In this document: positions 29,084 through 37,822 of the stretch, piece by piece
Numbering within the stretch: position 1 is the first letter of the stretch
How the letters are laid out: every line of letters begins with the position of its first letter
Assembly: GCF_000427295.1 (NCBI RefSeq)
Contig: NZ_ATNM01000139.1
Coordinates: 1-64,000, forward strand
Origin: Cyclobacterium qasimii M12-11B
GTDB taxonomy: Bacteria; Bacteroidota; Bacteroidia; Cytophagales; Cyclobacteriaceae
Direction: 5' to 3'
Length of the DNA stretch: 64,000 bases
The notes under the pieces: model-generated
The model's input: the letters and a program-made list of their open reading frames with translations, nothing else
What the model was told of the DNA's origin: nothing
Database searches by the model: none
Position numbers and translations under genes: made by a program

Positions 29084-29757
29084 ATGTCCCTAATTTACCT
29101 TATCTCCATGCTTTTTACATCAAACCTATTCATTCCCCTAAATGTGAAAAATGAATATTTTGAACTTCGGGGCAAGCTATTAGATGGCAGCACCATGCTT
29201 CCCATAGCAAACGCACACCTTTACTGGTCAGAAAACAAAACCATAAGTAATGAAATGGGCGAATTTTCAATTTGGGTAAAAGAAGGCACTCTTCTCCAGA
29301 TATCACACATAGGGTACGATAAAACAACCTACCTTACCGAAAGTGATACAGACGTACCAGTAATAATTACACTCACTCCTTCATCTGTAGCATTGGAGGA
29401 GGTTATCGTCAAAGCTTTACCAAATGAGCAGACCTTTAAACAGCATATTATTACAGCGACCCCTGCTAACCACACTCAGCAAGAGCTACTAAAGAGCAAC
29501 CTGGATTTCATAAAGAATATTCATCATTTGGGTTATCAATACGACATGAACAGCTATGACAAACTGCTATCGAGCTTAAGCGACAATGGCGCTACCGTGC
29601 TATTCTCCAGCAACCCTTCAATGGGTATACTTGGGTTAATCAAAAAATTAAAAAAAGACGTAGTCTTCCCACCAAAGCGAGGGTCCTCAATACGAAACCC
29701 CTCCCTTTGTATCCTTACATGCGTAAAAAAGGGACTTTTCAAAAGTACTTTGAATAA
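29084..29757 (+). CDS. Secreted protein with CarboxypepD_reg-like (beta-sandwich) domain
   Basis: A short hydrophobic N-terminus (LIYLISMLFTSNLFIPLN) is followed by a carboxypeptidase regulatory-like domain at about 27-105: FELRGKLLDGSTMLPIANAH, then NEMGEFSIWVKEG, LLQISHIGYDKTTY and ITLTPSSVALEEVIVKA. This is the same module that precedes plugs of TonB receptors, but no plug or barrel follows. The tail is helical and basic. As read, the frame runs to 29788 and overlaps the end of thrC by 23 bases. If the A7 run at 29650-29656 were one base longer, the tail would be KKRRSLPTKARVLN and on to FQKYFE, ending at 29757 without overlap, which I think is correct. Confidence 0.65.
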
Positions 29758-29765
29758 GCGATTAA

Positions 29766-31058
29766 TTACTTCAATAAATATTCTCTGAATTGAAGGTAAT
29801 CGTTTTCCATGGTATCCACTTGCTTTTCTCCTTGCATAAAAGCAGCCAGTCTTTCCGGCAATATTAATTTCTCACCAAGCGCTTCCTCCACTGTATTTCT
29901 GAATTTACCTGGATGGGCTGTTTCCAAAAATATTCCTTGATAGGCAGAAGGATACTCTTTCATAAAAGCTTTCAAGCCAAGATAAGCCACAGCTCCGTGA
30001 GGATCCATTGTATACCCTGTCTCTTGTTTCACTTCTACCATCGCCTCCTTGGTGCTTTCATCTGAATAGTAACAGCCTTTTACTTTTTCTTTAAGCTTAT
30101 CTTCATCCCCACCGAATAAGGCTAGTAATCGGAAAAAATTACTCGGATTCCCAACGTCCATGCTATTGCTTATGGTTTGCTTCGATGGTTTCGGTAGAAA
30201 TGCGGATCCATTTAAAAAGTCAGGAACCACCTTGTTGACATTGGTGGCTGCGATAAACATATCAATTGGCAAACCCATTCTCTCTGCCAGAATACCTGCA
30301 GCGAGGTTACCAAAGTTCCCACTAGGGACAGAGAATACCAATTTTTTATTTTCTTTTGGCAGTCTTGAATAAGCGTAAAAATAATACAAACACTGGGGAA
30401 TCCAGCGCGCAATATTAATCGAGTTGGCTGAAGTAAGTAACAACTTACTGTTTAATTCAGGATCCAGAAATGCTTCCTTCACCAATTTCTGGCAATCATC
30501 AAAAACACCATTTATTTCAATGGCTTTAATGTTTTTACCCAGGGTGGTAAACTGTTTCTCCTGCAGCTCGCTCACTTTTCCCGAAGGGTACAAGATCACA
30601 ACTTCCACACCTTCTACATCCAAAAAGCCATTGGCCACAGCACTTCCAGTATCTCCAGAGGTGGCAACCAAAACCTTAATCCCATGCTTATCTTGAAGCA
30701 TGCTCATCAATTTTGAACAGAACCTTGCCCCGAAATCCTTAAAGGCCAATGTAGGACCATGGAAAAGCTCAAGTGCAAAGACATCCTTTTCTACCGCCAC
30801 CAATGGTGCGTCAAAATCCAAGGTATGGTCTACAAGGGTTTTGATTTGCTCATCGGATAAATCTTCCGAAAACAAAGCACCTATAACCTTATAACCAATT
30901 TCCTTAAAAGTTAGCGTATGTAAAGTAGCATAAAACTCCTCAGCTAATACCGGGATTTTTTCAGGCATGTAAAGCCCTTGATCAGGAGCCAGCCCTTTAA
31001 TTACGGCCTCTTTTAAATCTACTTTATGATTCGGATTGTTGGTACTGTAGTATTTCAT
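29766..31058 (-). CDS. thrC: Threonine synthase
   Basis: Last step of threonine synthesis: O-phosphohomoserine to threonine, PLP-dependent. It has 430 residues, of full length. The PLP lysine lies in LAFKDFGARFCSKLM, and the Ser/Thr phosphate-binding loop is VATSGDTGSAVANGF. The protein starts with MKYYSTNNPNHKVDLKEAV, typical of the ~430-residue class in Bacteroidota. It is third in thrA-thrB-thrC, 26 bases after thrB. No terminator hairpin separates it from the convergent gene on the left. Confidence 0.96.
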   Translation of the reverse strand: MKYYSTNNPNHKVDLKEAVIKGLAPDQGLYMPEKIPVLAEEFYATLHTLTFKEIGYKVIGALFSEDLSDEQIKTLVDHTLDFDAPLVAVEKDVFALELFHGPTLAFKDFGARFCSKLMSMLQDKHGIKVLVATSGDTGSAVANGFLDVEGVEVVILYPSGKVSELQEKQFTTLGKNIKAIEINGVFDDCQKLVKEAFLDPELNSKLLLTSANSINIARWIPQCLYYFYAYSRLPKENKKLVFSVPSGNFGNLAAGILAERMGLPIDMFIAATNVNKVVPDFLNGSAFLPKPSKQTISNSMDVGNPSNFFRLLALFGGDEDKLKEKVKGCYYSDESTKEAMVEVKQETGYTMDPHGAVAYLGLKAFMKEYPSAYQGIFLETAHPGKFRNTVEEALGEKLILPERLAAFMQGEKQVDTMENDYLQFREYLLK

Positions 31059-31084
31059 TAGAAAGTGACAGATTTGTCAGCGAA

Positions 31085-32029
31085 TTAAATTTCTTCTTCA
31101 ATAATATATGCTCCTCGGGTGTTTATGGCCGATACATATAAATCTATAGGCAATTGAATTTTATCAAACACCTGTTGGGAAATTCTACTTACTTCCCAGG
31201 CGATTTCCTCAGTAGGAGACAAGATGAACATGGTTGGTCCGGAACCGGAAATACCACAACCTAAAGCTCCCGCAGGTATTATACCTTCTTTTACTTCATC
31301 ATATCCCGGGATAAGGATCGACCGGGATGGTTCAGCTATCACATCATTAAGGGATCGGCTGATTAAAGCCATGTCCTCTTGAAACAAGCCTGCTACCAAA
31401 CCTGCAATATTACCAGATTGTGTAGTGGCATCCTGTAAGCTTACATTTCTTCTTAATACACTTCTGGAATCTGAAGTATTCAATTCTAAATGTGGATGAA
31501 CCAAGGTACAATACAGACCCCTTGGCACGTGCAATGGAATTACATCCAAAGGCGTGTATTCACGAATTAAGACAAATCCTCCAAGCAATGAAGGGGAAAT
31601 ATTGTCGGCATGTCCTGCGCCGCAAGCAATTCTTTCAGATTCAATTCCAAATGGAAGCAAATCCTTTTTTTCGTAAGGATTACCCAACAAGGCATTGGTC
31701 GCCATAAGAGCAGCTACTGCGCTAGCAGCACTTGATCCCATGCCACTCCCCAAAGGAAGTCCTTTGTAGAGCTCTATTTCCAAGCCTCCAGTATAACCAA
31801 GATCATCTACCATGGCTTTGACTGCTACGCTACACGTATTTTTCTCAGTCTCATAGGGCAACTTCCCTTTGTCTCCTTCAATTTTCACTACCCTAACTCC
31901 TGGGGTTTCAGAAAGTGATACACTTACTTTGTCCCCTAAGTCTTCTATCGCAAAACCCAAAATATCAAAGCCACATGAAACATTGGCTACAGTAGCGGGT
32001 GCAAATGCGGTAACTTTTTGCTTCTCCAT
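31085..32029 (-). CDS. thrB: Homoserine kinase
   Basis: Phosphorylates homoserine in threonine synthesis; GHMP kinase family, 314 residues. The ATP loop is LPLGSGMGSSAASAVAALMA, the N-terminal motif is FAPATVANVSCGFDILGFA, and the C-terminal GHMP motif is GCGISGSGPTMFIL. It begins one base after the thrA stop, so the two are tightly coupled. Confidence 0.96.
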   Translation of the reverse strand: MEKQKVTAFAPATVANVSCGFDILGFAIEDLGDKVSVSLSETPGVRVVKIEGDKGKLPYETEKNTCSVAVKAMVDDLGYTGGLEIELYKGLPLGSGMGSSAASAVAALMATNALLGNPYEKKDLLPFGIESERIACGAGHADNISPSLLGGFVLIREYTPLDVIPLHVPRGLYCTLVHPHLELNTSDSRSVLRRNVSLQDATTQSGNIAGLVAGLFQEDMALISRSLNDVIAEPSRSILIPGYDEVKEGIIPAGALGCGISGSGPTMFILSPTEEIAWEVSRISQQVFDKIQLPIDLYVSAINTRGAYIIEEEI

Positions 32030-32030
32030 A

Positions 32031-34478
32031 TTACCTTGAATAATTTCCTAACCTGATAATGTCTGCGAATACTCCTGCAGCAGTCACATCTGCTCCAGCT
32101 CCCGGACCTCTTATGATCATAGGGAACTCATGGTACCTTTCGGTTGTAAACAAAATCATATTATCACTCCCTTCCAAAGAATAAAAAGGATGCTTTTTGT
32201 CAACAGATTTTAATCCTACAGTGGCTTTGCCATTTTCTAAGACAGCCATAAACCTAAGTGTTTCTTCCTTTTCGTTGGCTTCATCTACCAAGCCTTTAAA
32301 GTAGGCGTCGTGTTCTTTCAGTTTTTCCAGGAATGCATCTACAGATGCTATGTCCTTGCAGTCGTCAGGAACCATACTTTGAATAGAAACATCTTCAAAA
32401 TGTAAATCCTGCTCTGCTTCTCTACCTAAAATTAAGATTTTTCTTGCTACATCCATACCACTTAGGTCATCCCGTGGATCTGGTTCTGTAAACCCTTTCT
32501 CTTTGGCTTGCTCTACTACTTTACTGAATGGTATGCCTTTACTCAGTTCACTGAATATGAAATTCATAGAACCACTTAATACCCCTTCAACCTTCAATAC
32601 CTTATCACCACTCAAAATCAAATCCTGTAGGGTGCTAATCACAGGTAAACCTGCAGCTACATTGGTTTCGTAGAGGAATTTAATATTTCTTTGACCTGAA
32701 AGCTTTTTCAAAGATTTGTAATTCTCCAAAGAACTTGAATTGGCTTTCTTATTAGGGGTTACAATCGCCACTTTCGATGAAAGTACTCTCTCGTAAGTAT
32801 CTGCTACTTCTTGACTTGCTGTACAATCCACCAATACTGAATTGGAGAAATTCATACTGTTCATCGTGTTTAAAAACACGCTGAGATCCATGGGCAAATC
32901 TGATTTAGATGGCACAGGAATAGAAGAAAGATCAAACCCGTCCTCATCAAAAGCCATGTAACGAGAATTCGCAAGCCCATGAATTTTAATATCCAACATA
33001 TAATCCTCTTGCAACTTATTCAATTGATTTTGAATCATAGCTACCAAAGTTTTGCCAATCAGGCCAACTCCGACGAGGAATACATGCAATACCTTATTAT
33101 CTGAAAGGAAAAAAGCCTCATGCAAAGCATTCAATCCCTTTTGAAGGTCTGACTGTTTGATAACAGCAGATATATTCAATTCTGAGCTACCCTGAGCAAC
33201 TGCAGACACATTTATATTGTTCCTTCCAAGGGCCTGGAAGAGTCTTCCACTTGCCCCAGGATGATGCTTCATGTTTTCACCTACAACAGCGATAACAGAC
33301 ATGTTTGGCATAACCTGGATCTTGTCCATCTCCCCAGCAAGAATTTCATAATGAAATTCATTTTCCAACGCCTCACGAGCAAGGTTTGCATTTTCACTTT
33401 TGATAGCTATACAAATGCTATGTTCGGAAGATGCCTGACTTATTAGCACCACATTGACATCGGCTTTCGCTAGTGTACCAAACACCCTGCTACTTACTCC
33501 TACCACTTCTACTAATCCAGAACCCTGAACGTTTAAAAGGGTAATGTGATTTAAAGAGGAAATACCTTTGATTAATTTATTATTCTCCGGCTTCTCACAA
33601 ATAAGGGTTCCTTCCTCTTCAGGTTTAAAGGTATTTTTGATATAAACAGGAATTTTACGCTTCATCGCTGGTTGCATGGTAGCTGGAAAAACCACCTTGG
33701 CACCAAAATGAGAAAGCTCCATCGCTTCGTTATAACTCAATTGAGGAATAGTAATCGCCGAATAGACCAATCTTGGATCTGCCGTCATTACTCCAGTCAC
33801 ATCAGTCCATATCTCCAGACTATCTGCTTTTAAAGCAGCAGCAAAAATGGCGGCGGTGTAGTCAGATCCACTTCTTCCTATGGTAGTTGTTTCTCCTTTT
33901 TCTGTAGCCGCTACAAAACCAGTAATGACAAGAATGCCTGCATTTTTGGAATAAAAGTCGCTGATCAATTGATTGGTTGTAGGGAAAATAACTTTGGCAT
34001 TCCCAAAACGATCATTTGTTCTGATAAGCTCTCTGGCATCTACGAAAAGAGTATCCATTTCATTTTCTCGCATCCCTTCCGCCATAATGTAAGTGGAAAT
34101 ACGTTCTCCAAAACTTACGACATAATCAGAAGTTCTAGGTGAAAATTCTTTTATTAAGAAAATGCCATGATACAAATCCTCAAGCTCATTGAACCTGACC
34201 TTAACGTAGGTCAAAACAGAGGATTGTTTTCTTACTGGAATTAATTGCTTTACAAGCTGAAGGTGGCGCTTTTCCATGGAGAGCAAAAGTGCCTGGTAAT
34301 CCAAGTCATTTTGCTTGGCGAGATGGGCACATTTTAGCAAATCCTCGGTTACTCCACCAAATGCTGAAAACACTACTGCTATTCGATCTTCTAAGGATGC
34401 TTTCTTGACAATGGAAAGAACATTTTTAATTCTTTCCAAATCAGCGATGGATGAACCTCCAAATTTTAATATTTTCAT
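32031..34478 (-). CDS. thrA: Bifunctional aspartokinase / homoserine dehydrogenase I
   Basis: 815 residues, the standard length. The N-terminal kinase (KFGGSSIADLERIKNV, TTIGRSGSDYTAAIFAAAL) phosphorylates aspartate. Two ACT regulatory domains occupy about 310-460 (LLNVQGSGLVEVVGVSS, ISAVIKQSDLQKGL). The C-terminal NAD(P)-dependent dehydrogenase starts at VFLVGVGLIGKTLVAM and includes GVLSGSMNFIF and DDLSGMDVARKILIL. It is first in the thrABC operon, and a Thr/Ile-rich leader peptide lies 84 bases upstream, so transcription is probably controlled by attenuation in addition to feedback inhibition by threonine. Confidence 0.96.
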   Translation of the reverse strand: MKILKFGGSSIADLERIKNVLSIVKKASLEDRIAVVFSAFGGVTEDLLKCAHLAKQNDLDYQALLLSMEKRHLQLVKQLIPVRKQSSVLTYVKVRFNELEDLYHGIFLIKEFSPRTSDYVVSFGERISTYIMAEGMRENEMDTLFVDARELIRTNDRFGNAKVIFPTTNQLISDFYSKNAGILVITGFVAATEKGETTTIGRSGSDYTAAIFAAALKADSLEIWTDVTGVMTADPRLVYSAITIPQLSYNEAMELSHFGAKVVFPATMQPAMKRKIPVYIKNTFKPEEEGTLICEKPENNKLIKGISSLNHITLLNVQGSGLVEVVGVSSRVFGTLAKADVNVVLISQASSEHSICIAIKSENANLAREALENEFHYEILAGEMDKIQVMPNMSVIAVVGENMKHHPGASGRLFQALGRNNINVSAVAQGSSELNISAVIKQSDLQKGLNALHEAFFLSDNKVLHVFLVGVGLIGKTLVAMIQNQLNKLQEDYMLDIKIHGLANSRYMAFDEDGFDLSSIPVPSKSDLPMDLSVFLNTMNSMNFSNSVLVDCTASQEVADTYERVLSSKVAIVTPNKKANSSSLENYKSLKKLSGQRNIKFLYETNVAAGLPVISTLQDLILSGDKVLKVEGVLSGSMNFIFSELSKGIPFSKVVEQAKEKGFTEPDPRDDLSGMDVARKILILGREAEQDLHFEDVSIQSMVPDDCKDIASVDAFLEKLKEHDAYFKGLVDEANEKEETLRFMAVLENGKATVGLKSVDKKHPFYSLEGSDNMILFTTERYHEFPMIIRGPGAGADVTAAGVFADIIRLGNYSR

Positions 34479-34508
34479 TGCTATTCTTTATCAGTTAATA
34501 AGGTTAAC

Positions 34509-34541
34509 AAAAGCCTGTGAAAGACCTCTTGTGTCAGGGGC
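34509..34541 (-). terminator. Candidate thr attenuator hairpin
   Basis: On the - strand, CCTG-ACAC-AAG pairs with CTT-TCA-CAGG with internal mismatches and is followed by CTTTTGTT. It lies between the leader peptide stop and thrA. It is imperfect, so a different local fold may be the real attenuator; ACGGG/CCCGT around 34556-34570 overlaps the peptide stop and could be the alternative structure. Confidence 0.4.
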
Positions 34542-34562
34542 AATATGTAGGAAAGCACGGGA

Positions 34563-34679
34563 TTACCCCGTAATACCTGTAATTGTGGTGGTATTGCCAC
34601 TAAAAAATAGACTGCAGTTAAATGTCCGAAAAGATTCGGTTATTGAAATTTTTAGAATTTTATTTACTGCGAAAACCAT
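34563..34679 (-). CDS. thrL: thr operon leader peptide
   Basis: A 38-residue open frame starting at the ATG at 34679 and ending at TAA 34563-34565. Its C-terminal end reads GNTTTITGITG: five Thr and two Ile codons in the last 11, the hallmark of a threonine/isoleucine-sensing leader as in E. coli ThrL. It lies between a matching promoter (about 20 bases upstream) and thrA. Ribosome stalling at these codons when charged tRNA-Thr or tRNA-Ile is scarce would change folding of the following RNA and allow thrABC transcription. The first half (MVFAVNKILKISITESF) is ordinary, and the true start could be downstream at a non-ATG codon. Confidence 0.8.
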   Translation of the reverse strand: MVFAVNKILKISITESFRTFNCSLFFSGNTTTITGITG

Positions 34680-34698
34680 GATTGATTGTTTGAAGGGA

Positions 34699-34729
34699 CA
34701 ATTCTAATGACAAATTTTATATATCACAA
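34699..34729 (-). promoter_or_regulatory. Promoter of the thr leader-thrABC operon
   Basis: On the - strand, TTG (34729-34727), 20 bases, then TAGAATTG (34706-34699) match the Bacteroidota -33/-7 consensus TTG/TAnnTTTG with one mismatch. The predicted RNA start is a few bases before the leader ATG, giving a very short 5' leader. Confidence 0.65.
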
Positions 34730-34799
34730 GTTTTTTAGATTAGAAATCCCTTATTACCTTAAGATTAAAAAACTGATTGCCTGCCAAACAAGTTCCTTA

Positions 34800-34850
34800 T
34801 CACTTTTCCAAGGTAGCCTATTGCAAGGTTTGGCTACCTTGGAAAAGTGA
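34800..34850. repeat. Perfect 19-bp inverted repeat
   Basis: TCACTTTTCCAAGGTAGCC (34800-34818) pairs without mismatch with GGCTACCTTGGAAAAGTGA (34832-34850) across a 13-nt loop. It lies upstream of the thr promoter. No long T-run follows on either strand, so it is either a weak terminator for a transcript from the right or a structured RNA element. Confidence 0.6.
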
Positions 34851-34928
34851 ATTTATCCTATCTGAAGCCTGGATAAAATGACAGAATTTTGAAGAATAAA
34901 GATTCCTTTTGGTTTTAAGGTTAGCGGA

Positions 34929-34936
34929 TACCTTTG
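34929..34936 (+). promoter_or_regulatory. Orphan TAnnTTTG promoter element
   Basis: TACCTTTG, a perfect match to the Bacteroidota -7 box and followed by CA as in many strong promoters, sits with a TTG 17 bases upstream (34909-34911). It points rightward into about 190 bases with no gene, ending at the 35093-35130 hairpin. It may start a small RNA. The spacing is 2-3 bases shorter than ideal. Confidence 0.35.
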
Positions 34937-35092
34937 CATCTTACCCATAAAGGCTGTCAGCGCAAAGTTGACAGTTATAATTACAGCTTGTTCTTATCAA
35001 AGAATATGGGGAAATCAACAGCTCTCAAACACTTCTTTTTTTCTAGCATTTAATATTTCACGAAACAAGCCAGGTAAAAGGCAAATAAACTT

Positions 35093-35130
35093 AGCAAAAC
35101 AGGTTGGAATAAAAACCAACCTGTTTTGCT
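35093..35130. terminator. Terminator hairpin next to the head-GIN gene
   Basis: AGCAAAACAGGTTGG pairs perfectly over 15 bp with CCAACCTGTTTTGCT across an 8-nt A-rich loop. It starts 19 bases beyond the head-GIN gene stop and probably ends that leftward transcript. It could also end a rightward RNA from the promoter at 34929. Confidence 0.75.
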
Positions 35131-35148
35131 AGTCTGCTATTCCAAAAA

Positions 35149-35829
35149 TTAAAATTGCTCTATCGTACCGCCAATATTTTCTTTGACGTCTATTATATTA
35201 GGATTCCCTTTATACCTCACTCTTCCTCTCGTCGCTGCAGTTCCTTTAAGCGATTCTAAAACCTCAAAACTTCCGCTTGCATTGGTATTGGTCCTGATTT
35301 CAGCATTTTTCACTACCAAACCTTCTCCATCAATTTCCGCATTTGTAAATGCATTGTAATCAAGATTATCGGCAGTTCCCTTAACAAACATTTTTGCATT
35401 GGTTTCAGCCTCCAAAACCAATCTCTCAGCCTTTACGTCTACTTCCAGGTAGGCATTGCTAGCAACTTTCAAATCAATTGTCTTGTTTTCAATTTGATCC
35501 TTAACAAAAACTTTAGCGCCAGAAGACACTTCTATATCGTTTATTTGGACGTAAGTAATAACCACTTTGATAGAACTGGACTTGGGATTGTTTCCAGAGA
35601 CCTCAAGTTCCAATTCACGCTTGTTGATTTTGGTAGTTACTTGACTAATGTCAATTCCCGAAGCAGTAATGGTAATTTCGTGATTTTCTCCTTTGATAAG
35701 TTCTACCTCTATGGCATCACTTACTGCTATTTGATCAAAAGCGTTTAATTCTCTTGTTTCGGTGGTGGTCTGTGCCTTAACAGCAATCACCAATAGCAAC
35801 ATGAATAGGGTTAAAATAGTGTTTTTCAT
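35149..35829 (-). CDS. Head-GIN domain (DUF2807) secreted protein
   Basis: 226 residues with a signal peptide (MKNTILTLFMLLLVIAVKAQ). The mature part is a repetitive right-handed beta-structure typical of DUF2807: ETRELNAFDQIAVSDAIEVE at its start, followed by IEVSSGAKVFVKDQI, LKVASNAYLEVDVKAERLVLE, LEAETNAKMFVKGTADNL and IRTNTNASGSFEVL, where short beta-strands recur with small residues. Such proteins are common periplasmic or surface proteins in Bacteroidota with no known reaction. It lies 20 bases downstream of the SDR gene in the same direction, so they may be co-transcribed. Confidence 0.9.
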   Translation of the reverse strand: MKNTILTLFMLLLVIAVKAQTTTETRELNAFDQIAVSDAIEVELIKGENHEITITASGIDISQVTTKINKRELELEVSGNNPKSSSIKVVITYVQINDIEVSSGAKVFVKDQIENKTIDLKVASNAYLEVDVKAERLVLEAETNAKMFVKGTADNLDYNAFTNAEIDGEGLVVKNAEIRTNTNASGSFEVLESLKGTAATRGRVRYKGNPNIIDVKENIGGTIEQF

Positions 35830-35849
35830 AATTCTAAATCATTAATAAA

Positions 35850-36530
35850 TCAATTCACGCCACCGTACAATTTAAAGGTCATATTCCTTAAGGCGGCATT
35901 GGTGGCAGCATAATGCATGGCCTCAGCAATTTCATCTGTTTTAACCCAGTCCCCATAGTCAGCGTCCGGCATGGATGCTCTATTTTGAGGAGTGTCGATG
36001 ATACTGGGAACAAATACGTGAGACCTTACTTTTAGGTTCGCTGTTTCATTGGCAATAAAATCTGCCAGGTCAATCACCATGCTCTTACTCAAAGCGTATG
36101 CCAAAACATCTTTTCCTTCATTCGGCTGTAGGGCTGGTTTCGCACCTACAAATAGAAATGTACCATTGTTCGCTTTTCTCATCAATGGTATAAAATGTTT
36201 CACCATATTAAAAGCACTGAAAAAATTCAATCGAATCATTTTTTCTATGTCTTTGCTAGACGTGTCATCTATTCCTCCCATGGCAAAGCCACCTACCAAT
36301 AAAGCCATGCATTCAAGGCTTCCATATTGAATTTGGTATTCCTTGCTAAAATCCATCACAGATTGTTCGTCTGTAACATCTACTTGGTAGACATCATCAG
36401 CATCTTCCACTTCATGATCACTGCCCGGTGAAATAAGAGCTATCACTTTAAACCCTTCCCTCTTAAATTTACTAACAACTGCACTCCCCAAATTCCCTGC
36501 ACTTCCCGTGATTATAATATTTCTATTCAT
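35850..36530 (-). CDS. Short-chain dehydrogenase/reductase (SDR)
   Basis: 226 residues. The Rossmann glycine motif is IIITGSAGNLGSAVVSKF. The usual YxxxK catalytic pair is seen in LAYALSKSMVIDLADFIA, with the preceding region LLVGGFAMGGI replacing the more common NNAG. It ends FVPSIIDTPQNRASMPDADY, DWVKTDEIAEAMHYA and NMTFKLYGGVN, like small SDRs of the quinoid-dihydropteridine-reductase type. The substrate is unknown. The start is the ATG at 36530. It is divergent from the MscS gene. Confidence 0.88.
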   Translation of the reverse strand: MNRNIIITGSAGNLGSAVVSKFKREGFKVIALISPGSDHEVEDADDVYQVDVTDEQSVMDFSKEYQIQYGSLECMALLVGGFAMGGIDDTSSKDIEKMIRLNFFSAFNMVKHFIPLMRKANNGTFLFVGAKPALQPNEGKDVLAYALSKSMVIDLADFIANETANLKVRSHVFVPSIIDTPQNRASMPDADYGDWVKTDEIAEAMHYAATNAALRNMTFKLYGGVN

Positions 36531-36615
36531 GCTATTATTTTGTTTGGTTATTATGCGGTATTTTTGTCAGTTAAATAGACAAAACATAAAAGTAAGCTTT
36601 ATTTTTAAAATAGTA

Positions 36616-37500
36616 ATGGAAACGGGGAAAAGCAATATTGAGGTTAATGAGCGAAGAAAACGAATAATATTTGTTTTGAAGGTACTTGCTTATTTCACTT
36701 TTCTTGTGCTTCAAGAAACCATAGAACCGGATAAAAATATATTATTCTCTAAGCTTTACAACATCGTAGATGCATTGGCATTCCTTCTTTCAGGAAATAT
36801 CCTGGTTTCCCTCGGAAGAATATTTTTGGTCAGATTTTATTTGAGAAAAAAGAAAATCAACTCTCTACACAGTAATTTTGTATTAGGAATTAATAGAATT
36901 GCGAGTTTGCTGAATGTGATTATATTTTTAATCGCTATCATGGTCTTCTTCGACATTGATCCAAAAGAATTTCTATCCAGTATCACCATTGTAGCTGCTG
37001 CCATTGCACTCCTGTCCAGGGATTATATTATCAATATGCTCAATGGTCTGATTATCATGTTTTCAGATCAAATAACGCTAGGTGACTATATTAAAGTTGG
37101 AGAGCATCAAGGGAAAATACAAGACATCACTTTACTGAATATCGTACTTTTAAATGATGACTATGACTTGGTAATGGTTCCCAACAGCCTAATTCTCACT
37201 GCCAATGTGGTGAATTACAGTCGACAAAATATAAGAAAGCTTACTTTTGACTTTGAAACCACCAATCACTCGAGATTGAACGTGGATGAAATGGAGAATA
37301 AATTAAAGAAAATTATAACGCCCTATAAAGAAGAAGTCCACAGTGGTAGCCTTTCCTTAAAAGCCCTTGATATTCGAAAAGACATTGTTCGGATGAAACT
37401 TCAAGTCCAGCTCAACAGCCAATCCAGGGAATCAGAAAAGAAAATTCAACGTATAATCAACCAATCAATAATAAACCTGACAGGTGAAGAAAACAAATGA
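36616..37500 (+). CDS. MscS-family mechanosensitive ion channel
   Basis: About 294 residues. Four hydrophobic helices precede the MscS core, with the pore-lining helix in LSSITIVAAAIALLSRDYII and the beta domain in DQITLGDYIKVGEHQGKIQDI and VMVPNSLILTANVVNY. It would release osmolytes during hypo-osmotic shock. I chose the ATG at 36616 (METGKSNIEVNERRKRIIFV); the frame is open for 36 more codons but that would overlap the divergent SDR start. A TATTTTTG match to the -7 promoter box is at 36559-36566. Its stop overlaps the next gene. Confidence 0.85.
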   Translation: METGKSNIEVNERRKRIIFVLKVLAYFTFLVLQETIEPDKNILFSKLYNIVDALAFLLSGNILVSLGRIFLVRFYLRKKKINSLHSNFVLGINRIASLLNVIIFLIAIMVFFDIDPKEFLSSITIVAAAIALLSRDYIINMLNGLIIMFSDQITLGDYIKVGEHQGKIQDITLLNIVLLNDDYDLVMVPNSLILTANVVNYSRQNIRKLTFDFETTNHSRLNVDEMENKLKKIITPYKEEVHSGSLSLKALDIRKDIVRMKLQVQLNSQSRESEKKIQRIINQSIINLTGEENK

Positions 37501-37822
37501 CAACTTCTTTTCGCAAGTTTACCAGGTGGTAAAACTCATCCCCTATGGTAGGGTAACTACCTATGGAGCTATTGCATCTTACCTGGGAAGCAAAGGAAGC
37601 GCTAGAATGGTTGGCTGGGCAATGAATGCAGCGCACGGTTTGGAAGATGTCCCAGCACATCGGGTAGTCAATAGAATGGGACTTTTAACTGGTAAAAATC
37701 ATTTCCCAACACCTGATCTAATGCAAAATCTTCTTGAAAAAGAAGGCATAAATGTCAAAAACGATTCAATCATCGATTTTGACAAATTATTCTGGGATCC
37801 AGAATCATCATTGAGCCTTTAA
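37484..37822 (+). CDS. Alkyltransferase-like protein (ATL), MGMT family
   Basis: 112 residues of the O6-alkylguanine-DNA alkyltransferase fold, beginning FFSQVYQVVKLIPYGRVTTYG, with the DNA-binding helix around ARMVGWAMNAAH. The active-site Cys of MGMT (PCHR) is replaced by Ala in VPAHRVVNRMG, so it cannot remove alkyl groups itself. ATL proteins bind O6-alkylguanine and hand the lesion to nucleotide excision repair. The start is the GTG at 37484, overlapping the MscS stop by 17 bases, so the two are translationally coupled. The overlap is by position, and a functional link is not implied. Confidence 0.87.
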   Translation: MKKTNDNFFSQVYQVVKLIPYGRVTTYGAIASYLGSKGSARMVGWAMNAAHGLEDVPAHRVVNRMGLLTGKNHFPTPDLMQNLLEKEGINVKNDSIIDFDKLFWDPESSLSL

